Source of the DNA: Blastocatellia bacterium
GTDB lineage: Bacteria > Acidobacteriota > Blastocatellia > Pyrinomonadales > Pyrinomonadaceae
DNA: 64,000 nt
Reading direction: 5' to 3'
NCBI GenBank assembly: GCA_003487805.1
Contig: DNNE01000076.1
Coordinates: 7,017-71,016 of the forward strand
Part shown: positions 33,368 to 41,992 of the stretch, one piece after another
How positions within the stretch are numbered: position 1 is the stretch's first letter
How the letters are laid out: every line of letters starts with the position of its first letter
Program-made: the position numbers and the translations under genes
Notes under the pieces: model-generated
What the model was told of the DNA's origin: nothing
What the model saw: only the letters and a program-made list of their open reading frames with translations
Database searches by the model: none

Positions 33368-33624
33368 GTGATCCGTCTAGCGGGTTTACCAAAACCCCTT
33401 TCAGGGTCGGATTATGACCCGTATACAGCTAGATAACAAGATTTCCGGTCAAATACATCGAAAAGCCTTGGATTTTTGACGTATTGTGACTTTTTATGAT
33501 CAATGGGTATTGAAAAAACGGCCCCCTCGCGGTATTCTTTGCAAAGTCGTTGACGCGTAGCGGAATGTATGATATAGGTGCGCGGCCGTTCCCCAATCCG
33601 AATCCTCAAAGGAGAACCAAAAAA

Positions 33625-34272
33625 TTGAATATCGCAACTCGCGGTCGTCGCAGGGTCATTTTTGTCGCGACCGGTTCAATATGCCTACTCTCGGTCGTAG
33701 GACTTACGATCGCAAAGAAGGCCAGCAGCAAACAACCCCAAGTTCTCACTCAAAATAATAAGGACTCCTTACTCAAGTTCGTCGAAAATTCGTCGGATTT
33801 GCCTATGAGAGTAGCCGGAAACGACGACTGCCCGCTCAGAATTATGCGTGCGGCAATGAAAGAGATTTCCGGGCCTGACTTTTCGCGGCTTACGGGCCGG
33901 ACCACCGATCGTGTAACTGTTTCCAGCGTTCCCGAAGTAAGTTTAGTTAACACCTCGGGAGAAACAATTACAGGATTCATTTTGGTTGTTAGAGATCCAC
34001 AATCGCGAACCACGCGGGGATTTGTTCAAGAAAAGGTTTCAGTCGATCCTGGGTCAGAGTACTTGGTGAAGCGCGAACACTTCCTTGAACCAGAGAGAGT
34101 AACATTTGCAAACGAACAGGGTGTTGTCAGCGCCACAAAACTACCGGGGCTGGACTCGGAAAAATATTGGCTTGGTTTCGCTGAGCCGTCCGACATCTTC
34201 CTAACGGTAGGGCGAGTCACATTCAAGAATGGACGCAATTGGACGATAAAGGAAGGAGGAGAAGTCAGATGA
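33625..34272 (+). CDS. Single-span membrane protein before the Cys-rich peptide gene (215 aa)
   Basis: TTG 33625 is chosen as start because AAAGGAG lies upstream and the residues before it are basic and unstructured. A membrane helix (RVIFVATGSICLLSVVGLTI) at about residues 10-30 precedes a soluble domain (VPEVSLVNTSGETITGFILV; FVQEKVSVDPGSEYLVKRE; SDIFLTVGRVTFKNGR). Its TGA overlaps the ATG of the next gene (ATGA), so the two proteins are made together. Function unknown. Confidence 0.65.
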   Translation: MNIATRGRRRVIFVATGSICLLSVVGLTIAKKASSKQPQVLTQNNKDSLLKFVENSSDLPMRVAGNDDCPLRIMRAAMKEISGPDFSRLTGRTTDRVTVSSVPEVSLVNTSGETITGFILVVRDPQSRTTRGFVQEKVSVDPGSEYLVKREHFLEPERVTFANEQGVVSATKLPGLDSEKYWLGFAEPSDIFLTVGRVTFKNGRNWTIKEGGEVR

Positions 34273-34484
34273 AACAGCGGCTATTCGTGACTATTGTTGC
34301 AATTGTGGTCTTTCTCGGAATGGGTGGCAGAGCGGTGTTGGCCTGTGGGTGTGGGTGTGGATGGATTTGTGGTCAGAATCGCTGTGAATTTACGTGCAGC
34401 GACTGTTCCCTATCCGAGGAGATCAGCGCGTCCGCCACTTGCTGTTCACAAGCGCGTGACAACACTCCTTGCGGACTCGAGTAG
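34269..34484 (+). CDS. Secreted cysteine-rich peptide (71 aa)
   Basis: AAGGAGGAG precedes ATG 34269. A signal peptide (LFVTIVAIVVFLGMGGRAVLA) is followed by a mature part of about 46 residues with eleven cysteines (CGCGCGWICGQNRCE, CSDCS, CCSQ, C), an uneven knot-like spacing. No tandem repeat. Translationally coupled to the anchored protein upstream, which may bind or handle it. Could be a small toxin, metal binder or structural peptide; no evidence decides. Confidence 0.7.
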   Translation: MKQRLFVTIVAIVVFLGMGGRAVLACGCGCGWICGQNRCEFTCSDCSLSEEISASATCCSQARDNTPCGLE

Positions 34485-34728
34485 TCTCAAATTTACGAAC
34501 CAGCGACTGACATAAATCTCGGTCTTGGCATTTTCAACCTTCAGCTTTCGACTAGTTCGTGAAAGCTGTCGCCTTTCTTACGGTCCGGTGCAACGAGCAT
34601 TTTTTCTAAGCCCGGCAAGCATCGAGACTTCTGCGCCTTCTTGGAAAGGAAGGCGCGCTGGTTCCCGATTCACAACCTGCATCAGATTTGGGCTACAAAG
34701 AGATCTCTTCTTCTATTGGAAATGCGTG

Positions 34729-35148
34729 ATGGCGTCCCCACGACTCACAGGTGAGAAGTCCTCAATATATCGAAAGTCAGTCTTACGAAATGCTATTTGT
34801 TTGACTGGCGTTTTTGCGGTCACTGCGCTGCCGTGTCTCAATTTAAAGACGCACACCCGGCGGGAACGCGTCGCAAAGCCTGCTGAGTTCGAATTATCAA
34901 ACGGCACTCAAACGGCAGCAGTGATCAAACCATTGACCGATGGTGCTCCCAGCGTGGAGAGTTCGCTGAAATACTTCAATCACGCGTCCTCACCTGCCGG
35001 CCAGATTGCTTCCCATTCTCAGACTCCCAACGTTAAGCCGGAAGACGACATCACTATCATTCCGAAGATAGATGTTTTTGTGTCGGCCCCGCACTTGTGG
35101 GCGGACGGCCAGACCCCGGCAGTCGTCTCGTCTTACTCAAAGCTGTAA
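34729..35148 (+). CDS. Short exported-protein fragment, probably truncated (139 aa)
   Basis: Start ATG 34729 (MASPRLTGEKSSIYRK). A hydrophobic segment (NAICLTGVFAVTALPCL) could be a signal anchor. The remainder (DDITIIPKIDVFVSAPHLW) ends abruptly at 35148, where a second plus-strand frame (35097-35318) carries on with protein-like residues, so the gene may be frameshifted or cut. No family recognised. Confidence 0.35.
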   Translation: MASPRLTGEKSSIYRKSVLRNAICLTGVFAVTALPCLNLKTHTRRERVAKPAEFELSNGTQTAAVIKPLTDGAPSVESSLKYFNHASSPAGQIASHSQTPNVKPEDDITIIPKIDVFVSAPHLWADGQTPAVVSSYSKL

Positions 35149-35385
35149 AGGGAAACGAGACCTGGAATTATCCGGCGCGTGAAGAAATGGTGTTTCAACC
35201 GTCGCAAAGTCGCAAACTTCCCCGCGCGTTGTCACGCCTCGCGAATCGCATCGCGAAACGGCGCCGCCATATCGATCGTGACAACTTCTATTCGCTGTCG
35301 GTTCTGGTAGTGGGGTAAATCTGTGTTGGTGATCTAGTTTTGTGTACACCAGATCGCAACTATCAACCAGGAAGTACGCCACAAC

Positions 35386-35658
35386 ATGAGCGCCTTACCG
35401 AGATACTCAACCACCACCATCGGCCAAAATAAAAACGCCCCGCGCATCTGGATCGAAGGCAAGTACTTACTGACCGCAGGCTTCGAACCCTCCAAAAATA
35501 TCGAAGTAGAATTCTCCGCAAACCAAATCACGATCACCCTCAACCCGCGCGGAGACCGAAAAATCTCCAGTAAGAAAGAAGGACAAATGCCGCCCAAATC
35601 TTTAACCTCAGCATCGAAGACTTGCCCCTCGACACCCTTTCACCCGTCGAGCTCTTGA
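35386..35658 (+). CDS. SymE-like protein, C-terminus broken (90 aa)
   Basis: The core APRIWIEGKYLLTAGFEPS followed by KNIEVEFSANQITITLNP matches the short AbrB-like fold of SymE-type toxins. A ribosome site (AGGAAG) precedes ATG 35386. After the core, the frame runs into low-quality sequence (PKSLTSASKTCPST), while another frame from 35601 encodes methylase-like sequence. In the family, SymE-like genes can lie next to DNA methylases. Here both look damaged. Confidence 0.55.
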   Translation: MSALPRYSTTTIGQNKNAPRIWIEGKYLLTAGFEPSKNIEVEFSANQITITLNPRGDRKISSKKEGQMPPKSLTSASKTCPSTPFHPSSS

Positions 35659-35765
35659 CCATGGGCATACCTTGCCAACCCTTTTCCAAAGCTCGGACGA
35701 AAGATCTCCAGACAGGAAATAAACGCGACCGGTCCCTGTGCTGTGTGTGTTCGGTCATAAAGTGA
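35601..35765 (+). pseudogene. Fragment of a DNA (cytosine-5) methyltransferase
   Basis: Fifty-four codons in the frame of 35601: DLPLDTLSPVELLTMGIPCQ then PFSKARTKDLQTGN. The PCQPFS catalytic loop (motif IV, nucleophilic Cys) is typical of C5 methylases. The motifs before and after are missing, and the frame ends at TGA 35763-35765. A decayed restriction-modification or orphan methylase remnant behind a SymE-like gene. Confidence 0.6.
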
Positions 35766-36383
35766 AATCTGTAGGGCATAAAATGAAAATGGTTTGACGA
35801 CAAAGTGAAGGGCCAGATACACCTTCTTTTTCCTCTAGACGCGTATTTGTCGAGCGTAAAGCGAAAGGACATGCGAGTCGTAACAACCGGTTTGTGCCGG
35901 CGGATCGCTAGCAAACGATATCGCGACTGCAAGACAACATCGTCTTCTTTCCCAGCCTTAACAAGCATGCGTTGTTGCGGGTACGAGTGCCGACCCAGGA
36001 CTTTGCCAATGGCGGCTCGGTTAAGGGATGGATGGGACTGCGAATGCGGACAGTCTACGAAGAACTTATCGTTGACCTATATCAAAGCTGCGGATATGAT
36101 GCTCGTGCTCCGAAAGGTTGATTGTCCGAGGAGGGATCCCCCTCGCATACTTTCTTATTTGGATCCCGCAAAATACAGTGAAGCCTTCACAACCTTTCCG
36201 CGCCTGATGAAAGGCTGGCATGAACTAGTCTTGAAAAGACTCATTAGGCAATGCTGGTCTGATTGATCTTTGCGCCAGAGTCGCCGTATCGACTCTCTGT
36301 CGGGCAAGGCAGAAAGCCGGATGTCTCGAGCCGTTACAAAGCGACCAACTTAGATCACCGCGATCCTTTCCGGGAGGTGAGTG
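35755..36383. other. Gene-poor stretch with short GTGAAA-type repeats
   Basis: TCATAAAGTGAAA, GCATAAAATGAAA and GACAAAGTGAAGG occur at about 35755, 35778 and 35801, 23 bases apart, with a looser copy near 35855. They recall the subterminal repeat layout of the modules but have no GGCTTTG terminus. A plus-strand frame at 35805-36266 is not convincing. Confidence 0.35.
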
Positions 36384-38969
36384 ATGGAAATACCCCGTAG
36401 TCAACTCGATTTGCGCGACGATCCTCATGTGATTTCGCCGCCGATTATCACCGAGCCGCTCTATAAATGCGCTTCAGCCGTGAACGTCACCGGTTACATT
36501 CCCAATGCAACTCTCGACATCGAAATCGACGGGGCGATTGCAGTAAGCGGCGTTCCGGGCGGCTTTCCCGCACCATTCGGAGCCACGATTCACTTGCCGA
36601 CGCCGCTCGATGCGAATCAACGCGTTCGCGCACGTCAGAGTCATGGCGGCACAACCAGTGGGTTCTCAACTCAAGTTATTGTTCGCGATCATACCGTCGA
36701 TTATCCAACAGGACTACCACGACCCGAGATCTTCCCGACGCCTCTATATCGGTGCGGTGCGCGCACTGGGGTGGGAAACCTGATAGTCGGCTGCGATGTC
36801 TCGGTCAAGGCAGATGGCACTACTGTCGGTGCGGTGAGTGGCGCGAACAACCCGCAAGGAGTAAACGTCAGCCCTCATTTCGATACCGGGCAACACGTGA
36901 TCGCCATAGCCTCCCTTTGTGGAGATCCGAGCCCGCCTTCCCTCGAGCAGCTTGCGCAAGTTCCGCCACTGCCGCTGCCGGCTCCCGGATTCGATCCAAT
37001 TTATGAAGGCGGTCAGCAGTTGGTCGTAAATTCGCTGGCCAACGGCGCGACCTTTACACTCTCGCGCAACGGAGTGGCCGTGGGCACCTTTGCGTGTTGG
37101 GGCGGTAAGTGTGCGGTTGGTCTGAGTCCGCCATTCACCACGGCCGATATCTTCACGGCCACCCAGCAGCTTTGTCCAGGTGATGGCTCCAGCCCCACCG
37201 GCACCGGAACGGTGCAGCCGTGCTCAGCGCTGCCGGCCGCGCAGGTCGCCCCAGTGCAGGACGGCGATACCCAGATTGTCCTGACTGATTTTGTCTTCGG
37301 CTCTAAGATCAAAGTCTTCGTCAATCTCGTCAAGACCGGTGACGGAAGCGGCCCGGTGGTGGCGCTGACCTTGCCCGTGCCGCCAGGCGCCCGAATCGAT
37401 GTCTGGCAGGTCCTTGGCAATTGTCAGGGCCGGACTGTTCAAGATTTGCAAGCCAAATGCGTGGCGCCACACGTCAACGGAGATCCGTCCGCGCTCGATC
37501 TCTTTCCCGTGGGCATCCGGGACCCCTACGATGGCGGCACAACGGACATTGACGGATTTCACTATCACATAAGTGGAAGCATTTATTATCCGGCTGATAG
37601 TGACGGCTCGGGCACCCCTTTTAATCGAAGGGTGGCCGAGCATGGATCAGTGCCTTTGGTAATTATGGTGCACGGCGCGCACAGCGCCGCCACTCCTAGT
37701 TATCAGGGTTACGATTATTTTCAATACCAATTGGCGCGGATGGGCTTTGTAGCAATTTCGGTTGATGAGCGTGAGACGGATCAGGGCCCAGATTGGGCCG
37801 GCTGGACCCAGAATATAGTTCGCCGGGCGGAGCTAGCGATCGCCTCGATCCGATTTATGCAGCAACTCAACTCCAGCGATCCGATCTTTCAAGGAAAGAT
37901 CGACTTCTCGCGGGTCGGCCTAATGGGGCACTCGCGCGGCGGTGATTGTGTCATTGCCGTCGCTGAGCGAATCGCTCTTCCAGGAGTGAGTATCAGAGCG
38001 GTGCTGTCCCTGGCACCAGTAAATTCCGGCGCAAACAGTGGCAGACCGCACGGCTACCAATTCATGACGTTCCTTCCCGCGGCGGACGGCGACGTGGTGG
38101 ACAACAACGGCGCCCAGTTTTACGATCAAGCGACCGCAGATCCAATCAAGACGCAACTCTACATCTACCACACGAACCACAATTTTTTTAATCGCCAGTG
38201 GTTAAATGATGATACCGGCGGCGGGCTGCCATTAATGTCACGCCCCGACCATGAACGCATTCTCTCAACTTACGGCTGTGCATTCTTCCGCAATGCGCTT
38301 CGCGACGAGCCCACGGCCGGCTTCCTAACAGGACTCGCTCTTCCCCCAGGAGTTCAGAATCAGAGTGTGCACCTTGCCTTTGACGTACGGGACGCGCGAA
38401 TTGTGGACGACTATGAAGGTCACCCAATCACGGTTGATAAGGAAGGAGCGCCCACCACGCAAATTGCCGGATTGATTGCTCGTGACTTTCCGTTCCGACA
38501 GCCTCCCGGTGCTTTTAATGCAAGTTTCTTCGGCAACACGACCGGAAATGTCTCAACCAGCGACAGCACTGCCGGCGATTTTCGCTCTGAGCTTCGATCG
38601 CCCGCGGATCTCCGACGGTCTGAGGTACGCGTTCGAGCAGCCGAAGTTTACAATGGACAAAACATTCCGCCCGATGCTACAGGCTTTCGACTCGGTGTCG
38701 AGGACGGCCACGCGATGATTGCATGGGTCGACGTGAACGATGTTGGAGGACTGCCGCGTCCGTTTGATCGGCGAGCGTTCGACATGGGAAGAGGCGATCC
38801 GGACAAGACAAAGACCATGCTTTCTACTTTCCGTTTTCCCGGACCTTGCTTAGTAGCGAACGAGCCGAGGCTGCAAATCGCTGACATTAGGGCCATTCAT
38901 TTGAATCTTAACCATGGAGGAAATCGTCCGATCGCGTTCGACGATCTGGAGATAGTACGCAATCCATAA
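36384..38969 (+). CDS. Large alpha/beta-hydrolase with beta-rich N-terminal repeats (861 aa)
   Basis: GGGAGG precedes ATG 36384. About 350 N-terminal residues form repeated Ig-like units (LYKCASAVNVTGYIPNATL; LYRCGARTGVGNLIVGCDV; VNSLANGATFTLSRNGVAV). The hydrolase core follows: VPLVIMVHGAHSAATPSYQG (oxyanion loop), VGLMGHSRGGDCVIAVAER (nucleophile Ser in GHSRGG), and YIYHTNHNFFN as a candidate His region. A C-terminal beta domain ends the protein. No signal peptide is visible at this start. The next gene follows within ten bases and is co-expressed. Substrate unknown; likely a polysaccharide- or ester-active enzyme. Confidence 0.75.
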   Translation: MEIPRSQLDLRDDPHVISPPIITEPLYKCASAVNVTGYIPNATLDIEIDGAIAVSGVPGGFPAPFGATIHLPTPLDANQRVRARQSHGGTTSGFSTQVIVRDHTVDYPTGLPRPEIFPTPLYRCGARTGVGNLIVGCDVSVKADGTTVGAVSGANNPQGVNVSPHFDTGQHVIAIASLCGDPSPPSLEQLAQVPPLPLPAPGFDPIYEGGQQLVVNSLANGATFTLSRNGVAVGTFACWGGKCAVGLSPPFTTADIFTATQQLCPGDGSSPTGTGTVQPCSALPAAQVAPVQDGDTQIVLTDFVFGSKIKVFVNLVKTGDGSGPVVALTLPVPPGARIDVWQVLGNCQGRTVQDLQAKCVAPHVNGDPSALDLFPVGIRDPYDGGTTDIDGFHYHISGSIYYPADSDGSGTPFNRRVAEHGSVPLVIMVHGAHSAATPSYQGYDYFQYQLARMGFVAISVDERETDQGPDWAGWTQNIVRRAELAIASIRFMQQLNSSDPIFQGKIDFSRVGLMGHSRGGDCVIAVAERIALPGVSIRAVLSLAPVNSGANSGRPHGYQFMTFLPAADGDVVDNNGAQFYDQATADPIKTQLYIYHTNHNFFNRQWLNDDTGGGLPLMSRPDHERILSTYGCAFFRNALRDEPTAGFLTGLALPPGVQNQSVHLAFDVRDARIVDDYEGHPITVDKEGAPTTQIAGLIARDFPFRQPPGAFNASFFGNTTGNVSTSDSTAGDFRSELRSPADLRRSEVRVRAAEVYNGQNIPPDATGFRLGVEDGHAMIAWVDVNDVGGLPRPFDRRAFDMGRGDPDKTKTMLSTFRFPGPCLVANEPRLQIADIRAIHLNLNHGGNRPIAFDDLEIVRNP

Positions 38970-38979
38970 GGAGGCACCC

Positions 38980-39381
38980 ATGAGTATCGATAGCGGTGGT
39001 CGAGTTAAGCCGCCCAAGCCCTTGGACCTTTGGCGACTTCCGGAAATCACTGACATTAGCATCTATCGCATCCGCTTTAAGCGTCCACGTCGATTCACAA
39101 TACTTGGCAAAGATCGCGTAATCTCTGAGACAATCGCCTTCACCATATTTACTTCCGAGCCGTTTGTGATCCGAGCTCTCGGCCCCGTTCTGTTTGTTGG
39201 TGATACAGCCTTAACGGTAGCCGAAGGAGAAGGCGACCGCAGATATCGTTTTCTGGCACCCGAGCCACAACGCCTAAAGACCGGCTCGCCGATCTTCCTT
39301 GCCTGGAATACTTCAGATCCGCCCCGAAAGGCCACGCGGTTCAAGTACGAACCGCCCTCGGCTGTTCTCGAGGATCAATGA
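38980..39381 (+). CDS. Hypothetical protein in operon with the hydrolase (133 aa)
   Basis: AAGGAGG precedes ATG 38980, eleven bases after the hydrolase stop. A soluble basic protein rich in beta strands (RFTILGKDRVISETIAFTIF; FVIRALGPVLFVGDTALTV; RRYRFLAPEPQRLKTGSP). No signal peptide. Probably works with the hydrolase; no family recognised. Confidence 0.65.
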   Translation: MSIDSGGRVKPPKPLDLWRLPEITDISIYRIRFKRPRRFTILGKDRVISETIAFTIFTSEPFVIRALGPVLFVGDTALTVAEGEGDRRYRFLAPEPQRLKTGSPIFLAWNTSDPPRKATRFKYEPPSAVLEDQ

Positions 39382-39383
39382 TT

Positions 39384-39554
39384 TCAGGAATTCCGGTAAC
39401 CGGCGAATACAGTTTCCCGCACATTAGTCTTCCACTTGTAATAGGTTGCATCGCTCACTTCGTGCTCACGACAAACGTCCTTTACCGTCCGTCCAGCTTC
39501 CCCTGCTTTCAAGATCGCGATGATCTGATGCTCACTGAATTTGCTCCGCTTCAT
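39384..39554 (-). pseudogene. Truncated IS3-family transposase OrfA
   Basis: MKRSKFSEHQIIAILKAGEA, then GRTVKDVCREHEVSDATYYK and WK is the standard N-terminal HTH of IS3-family OrfA. AGGAGG precedes the ATG at 39554. The normal continuation after WK-(S/T)K is lost and the frame ends at 39384; no OrfB is present. An insertion-sequence remnant; its outer end probably lies near 39610 (sequence resembling TTGAAAAGTAGAGGT). Confidence 0.75.
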
Positions 39555-40134
39555 CCTGGCCTCCTGGGTTAGTCATCCTACCCGGAAACCTCTACTTTTC
39601 AATGGTCCGTTTTTTCGGGGTACTTACAATTGCCCTAAGGTCCATTGTCTGATGGCCACGCCGCCGGATTGTCCAGAATAGGAGCCGAAATTTTATTTTC
39701 AGCCAGCAACACAGATTTACCCCACTACCCCATAGCCAGCTCCTGTTGCTGGTTAGAATAGTAGTGTGTAAGGTCCAACCGGTGTCTGCTATCAACGGCT
39801 TCAACAATTGGCCGATGGCGTCGGCGTACATCGCAGTGCCCTTGCGGTTCGGTTGCGCGACGGCAGCGAGCCAGCCGCGCATCAAACGATCCCCGCGGGT
39901 GGCTTTCTGCTCGGGGGATTGGCCGACCGTTTTCTTGAGAAGCGATTTACCCAAATCGCCGCGGTAACCGTGCGGTGCGTCGTTGGATGTTCGATCGTAA
40001 ATGCACGCGACCGACTGGCTCGCAGGATGGATCGTCCAGGGCCACCAAAAAAATCGGTTCGAGACATTCTCGACAATCGCGCATATTGTCTCCTCTAGTA
40101 ACACGTGACTTAACGGACGGTTCAATGGACTATT
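39555..40134. other. Remnant-like stretch next to the IS3 fragment
   Basis: A minus-strand frame (39592-40125) is open but its sequence is not convincing. The dispersed 17-bp word CAGCAACACAGATTTAC is at 39704-39720. I see no intact gene. Confidence 0.35.
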
Positions 40135-41355
40135 TCAACTCAACCACCGCAGAACCACGCGAATCACCGAGAGGATTGGGATGAGTAGCGCAACTGAGAC
40201 AAGAATAAATTCATAAATCTTCGACAAGTACCATCCGAACGGCATTCTCTTCCTCACTTTTATGCCTTTAGTGAGCAAGAGCCTTTGAAGACTTTTTCGA
40301 ACAGTAATTTCTGCGGGTCGAGCGCTTGCAAGATTGGTCTCTCGACTTGCCATCCTGGCTTGAACCCCAAGCGGCAAAACATGTTCCCACCCAGGCACAA
40401 CACCCAAAATCAAGAGCAACGACCTTGTTAGAACCTTTCGAACCGCAACTGTTGCGAGCCAGGGACTTGTCATACTAGCGCCCACTTTAACTATCCTAGC
40501 GTTCCGGGCAGCGTCAAAATACATAAATAAAGATCCATCTATACCTTTGGGCAACTCAAAGTTGGTGTTGATTCCAATTGCTTCTATGAACCGTTGGTAC
40601 TCATTGTGATTCTTGGAGTAGTCCATCTCTGACCAAAATGAGATGAGGGAGATTATTACCTTTTCGTGTTGGCCCAACTGGAAAGCCTTTGATGTTTCCC
40701 AAATCACACCGTCACTATGACCAGGACTGATCACTACTAGCCTGGAACGTGAAAGATAGTCCGTCACCGTTGTCTGCCAATCGCTATCCTTTTCTAAATA
40801 AAGCCGTGTTGCCCCCAGCGGTGGCAAGGTCTCGCCAGGTTGACCCAGCGCAATTACTGGCCCCACCTCGTTAAGAACTGGGAAGATCATGTTTTCGTCT
40901 GACTCACTCTGCGCCAGGATATCGTTGCCCGAATAGCGATCGAGGAAAGAGCGCAAGTAGAAGATCGGGGCGCGAGTATCTTGAGTCAAAACTAACTGAG
41001 CATCAACTTTGGTAAGTCGCTGTGCCAGCATTCGAGTACTCTTAATCCATGCTGTTACAAACGGTAGGACTCCCACAAGAGCCAAAGACATCAAGCTCGT
41101 TATCCAAATCCCAGCGAATTCGGCCGACCAGTCAGGCTTTCGTGGCATAAACTCCGACAAGTGGTCACCCTTATGAAAGTAAGCGTTAGAAAAAGCGTAA
41201 ATGCAATAGAGGAGTAGCAAACAAGCAGCGGAAAGCATGAGCGCCCAAATCTCCAGGGCTACGCGTCCAACGATTCGCAAAATCTTGCTGCGATCACGGA
41301 GCGGGCGCCCCTCGTTATTCTGAAAACCATAGGACTTCAAATTAAGAAAAATCAT
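40135..41355 (-). CDS. Membrane protein with a TIR/LOG-like Rossmann domain (406 aa)
   Basis: Two N-terminal membrane segments (about 30-52, WALMLSAACLLLLYCIYAF, and 84-106, WITSLMSLALVGVLPFV) and a C-terminal one (FILVSVALLIPILSVIRVV). Between them: APIFYLRSFLDRYSG, GPVIALGQPGETLPPLGATR and SRSRLVVISPGHSDGVIWET. The order (YLR, G-x2-A-x-G-x-PG, then a strand with a W-E pair) suggests a nucleotide-sensing fold related to TIR and LOG/DprA-like domains that occur in bacterial conflict systems. The assignment is tentative. ATG 41355. No operon partner. Confidence 0.6.
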   Translation of the reverse strand: MIFLNLKSYGFQNNEGRPLRDRSKILRIVGRVALEIWALMLSAACLLLLYCIYAFSNAYFHKGDHLSEFMPRKPDWSAEFAGIWITSLMSLALVGVLPFVTAWIKSTRMLAQRLTKVDAQLVLTQDTRAPIFYLRSFLDRYSGNDILAQSESDENMIFPVLNEVGPVIALGQPGETLPPLGATRLYLEKDSDWQTTVTDYLSRSRLVVISPGHSDGVIWETSKAFQLGQHEKVIISLISFWSEMDYSKNHNEYQRFIEAIGINTNFELPKGIDGSLFMYFDAARNARIVKVGASMTSPWLATVAVRKVLTRSLLLILGVVPGWEHVLPLGVQARMASRETNLASARPAEITVRKSLQRLLLTKGIKVRKRMPFGWYLSKIYEFILVSVALLIPILSVIRVVLRWLS

Positions 41356-41992
41356 AGGTCCGTGTAACCAGTACGAAGGCTGAAAATAGGGGGCTTGACT
41401 AATATGAGGATTTTATCGCAACTCGATTTTTTCGGCTGGATTTGTCAGCGCGGCTCAACGCTTCAGTTGATGCGGACGCGACTCGTCACCTCATTGCCCA
41501 CCACTGCTTGAGAGCCATACCCGTCCGATCCCGCAGCGCGAACTTCAGATTTCCTTGGGCCGAGTTTGGTTCGTGCTCGCAGACAGCAACACAAATTTTA
41601 CCTGATTCTCGACGCGAGATTGAAAAATGTCGCCCCAAATGATCGTCATCATCGCGATTTGGTTCGTTAGTTAAAAGAGAGTATTCGCATTAAACATCTG
41701 GTCTACCAAGACGCGGGCTGAAACAGGATGGAGACATGAAGCCCGGAAGTCGCTAGGCTACTTCCGGCACGTGCGACCGCAAATGTGAATCTCGCTGACG
41801 GTGTCGGGGAGCTTGGCGAATGGGCCACGAATACATCCGGCCCAGGCGGAAGGCGGTTCGAGTATTTGAGTACCGACCGGGACGGCCAAAATGGAAATCC
41901 CGGTTAAGAGCGGATTTCGTCAGCCGATGATGACCTCATTACTTTTCCACCATTTGACAGACACAACCGCACTTCATCGCCAGGAGGGATAT
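41356..41992. other. Intergenic region with the third copy of the dispersed word
   Basis: About 640 bases before the VWD-domain gene. CAGCAACACAAATTTTAC (41584-41601) is a variant of the word at 28423 and 39704. No convincing gene or RNA. Confidence 0.4.

Noticed and set aside
35805..36266. 153-aa plus-strand frame after the methylase fragment
   Set aside because: Irregular composition and no start signal; probably degenerate DNA.
39592..40125. 177-aa minus-strand frame beside the IS3 fragment
   Set aside because: Composition (Trp/Arg/Thr-rich patches) and lack of any motif; a ribosome site is missing and it overlaps remnant DNA.
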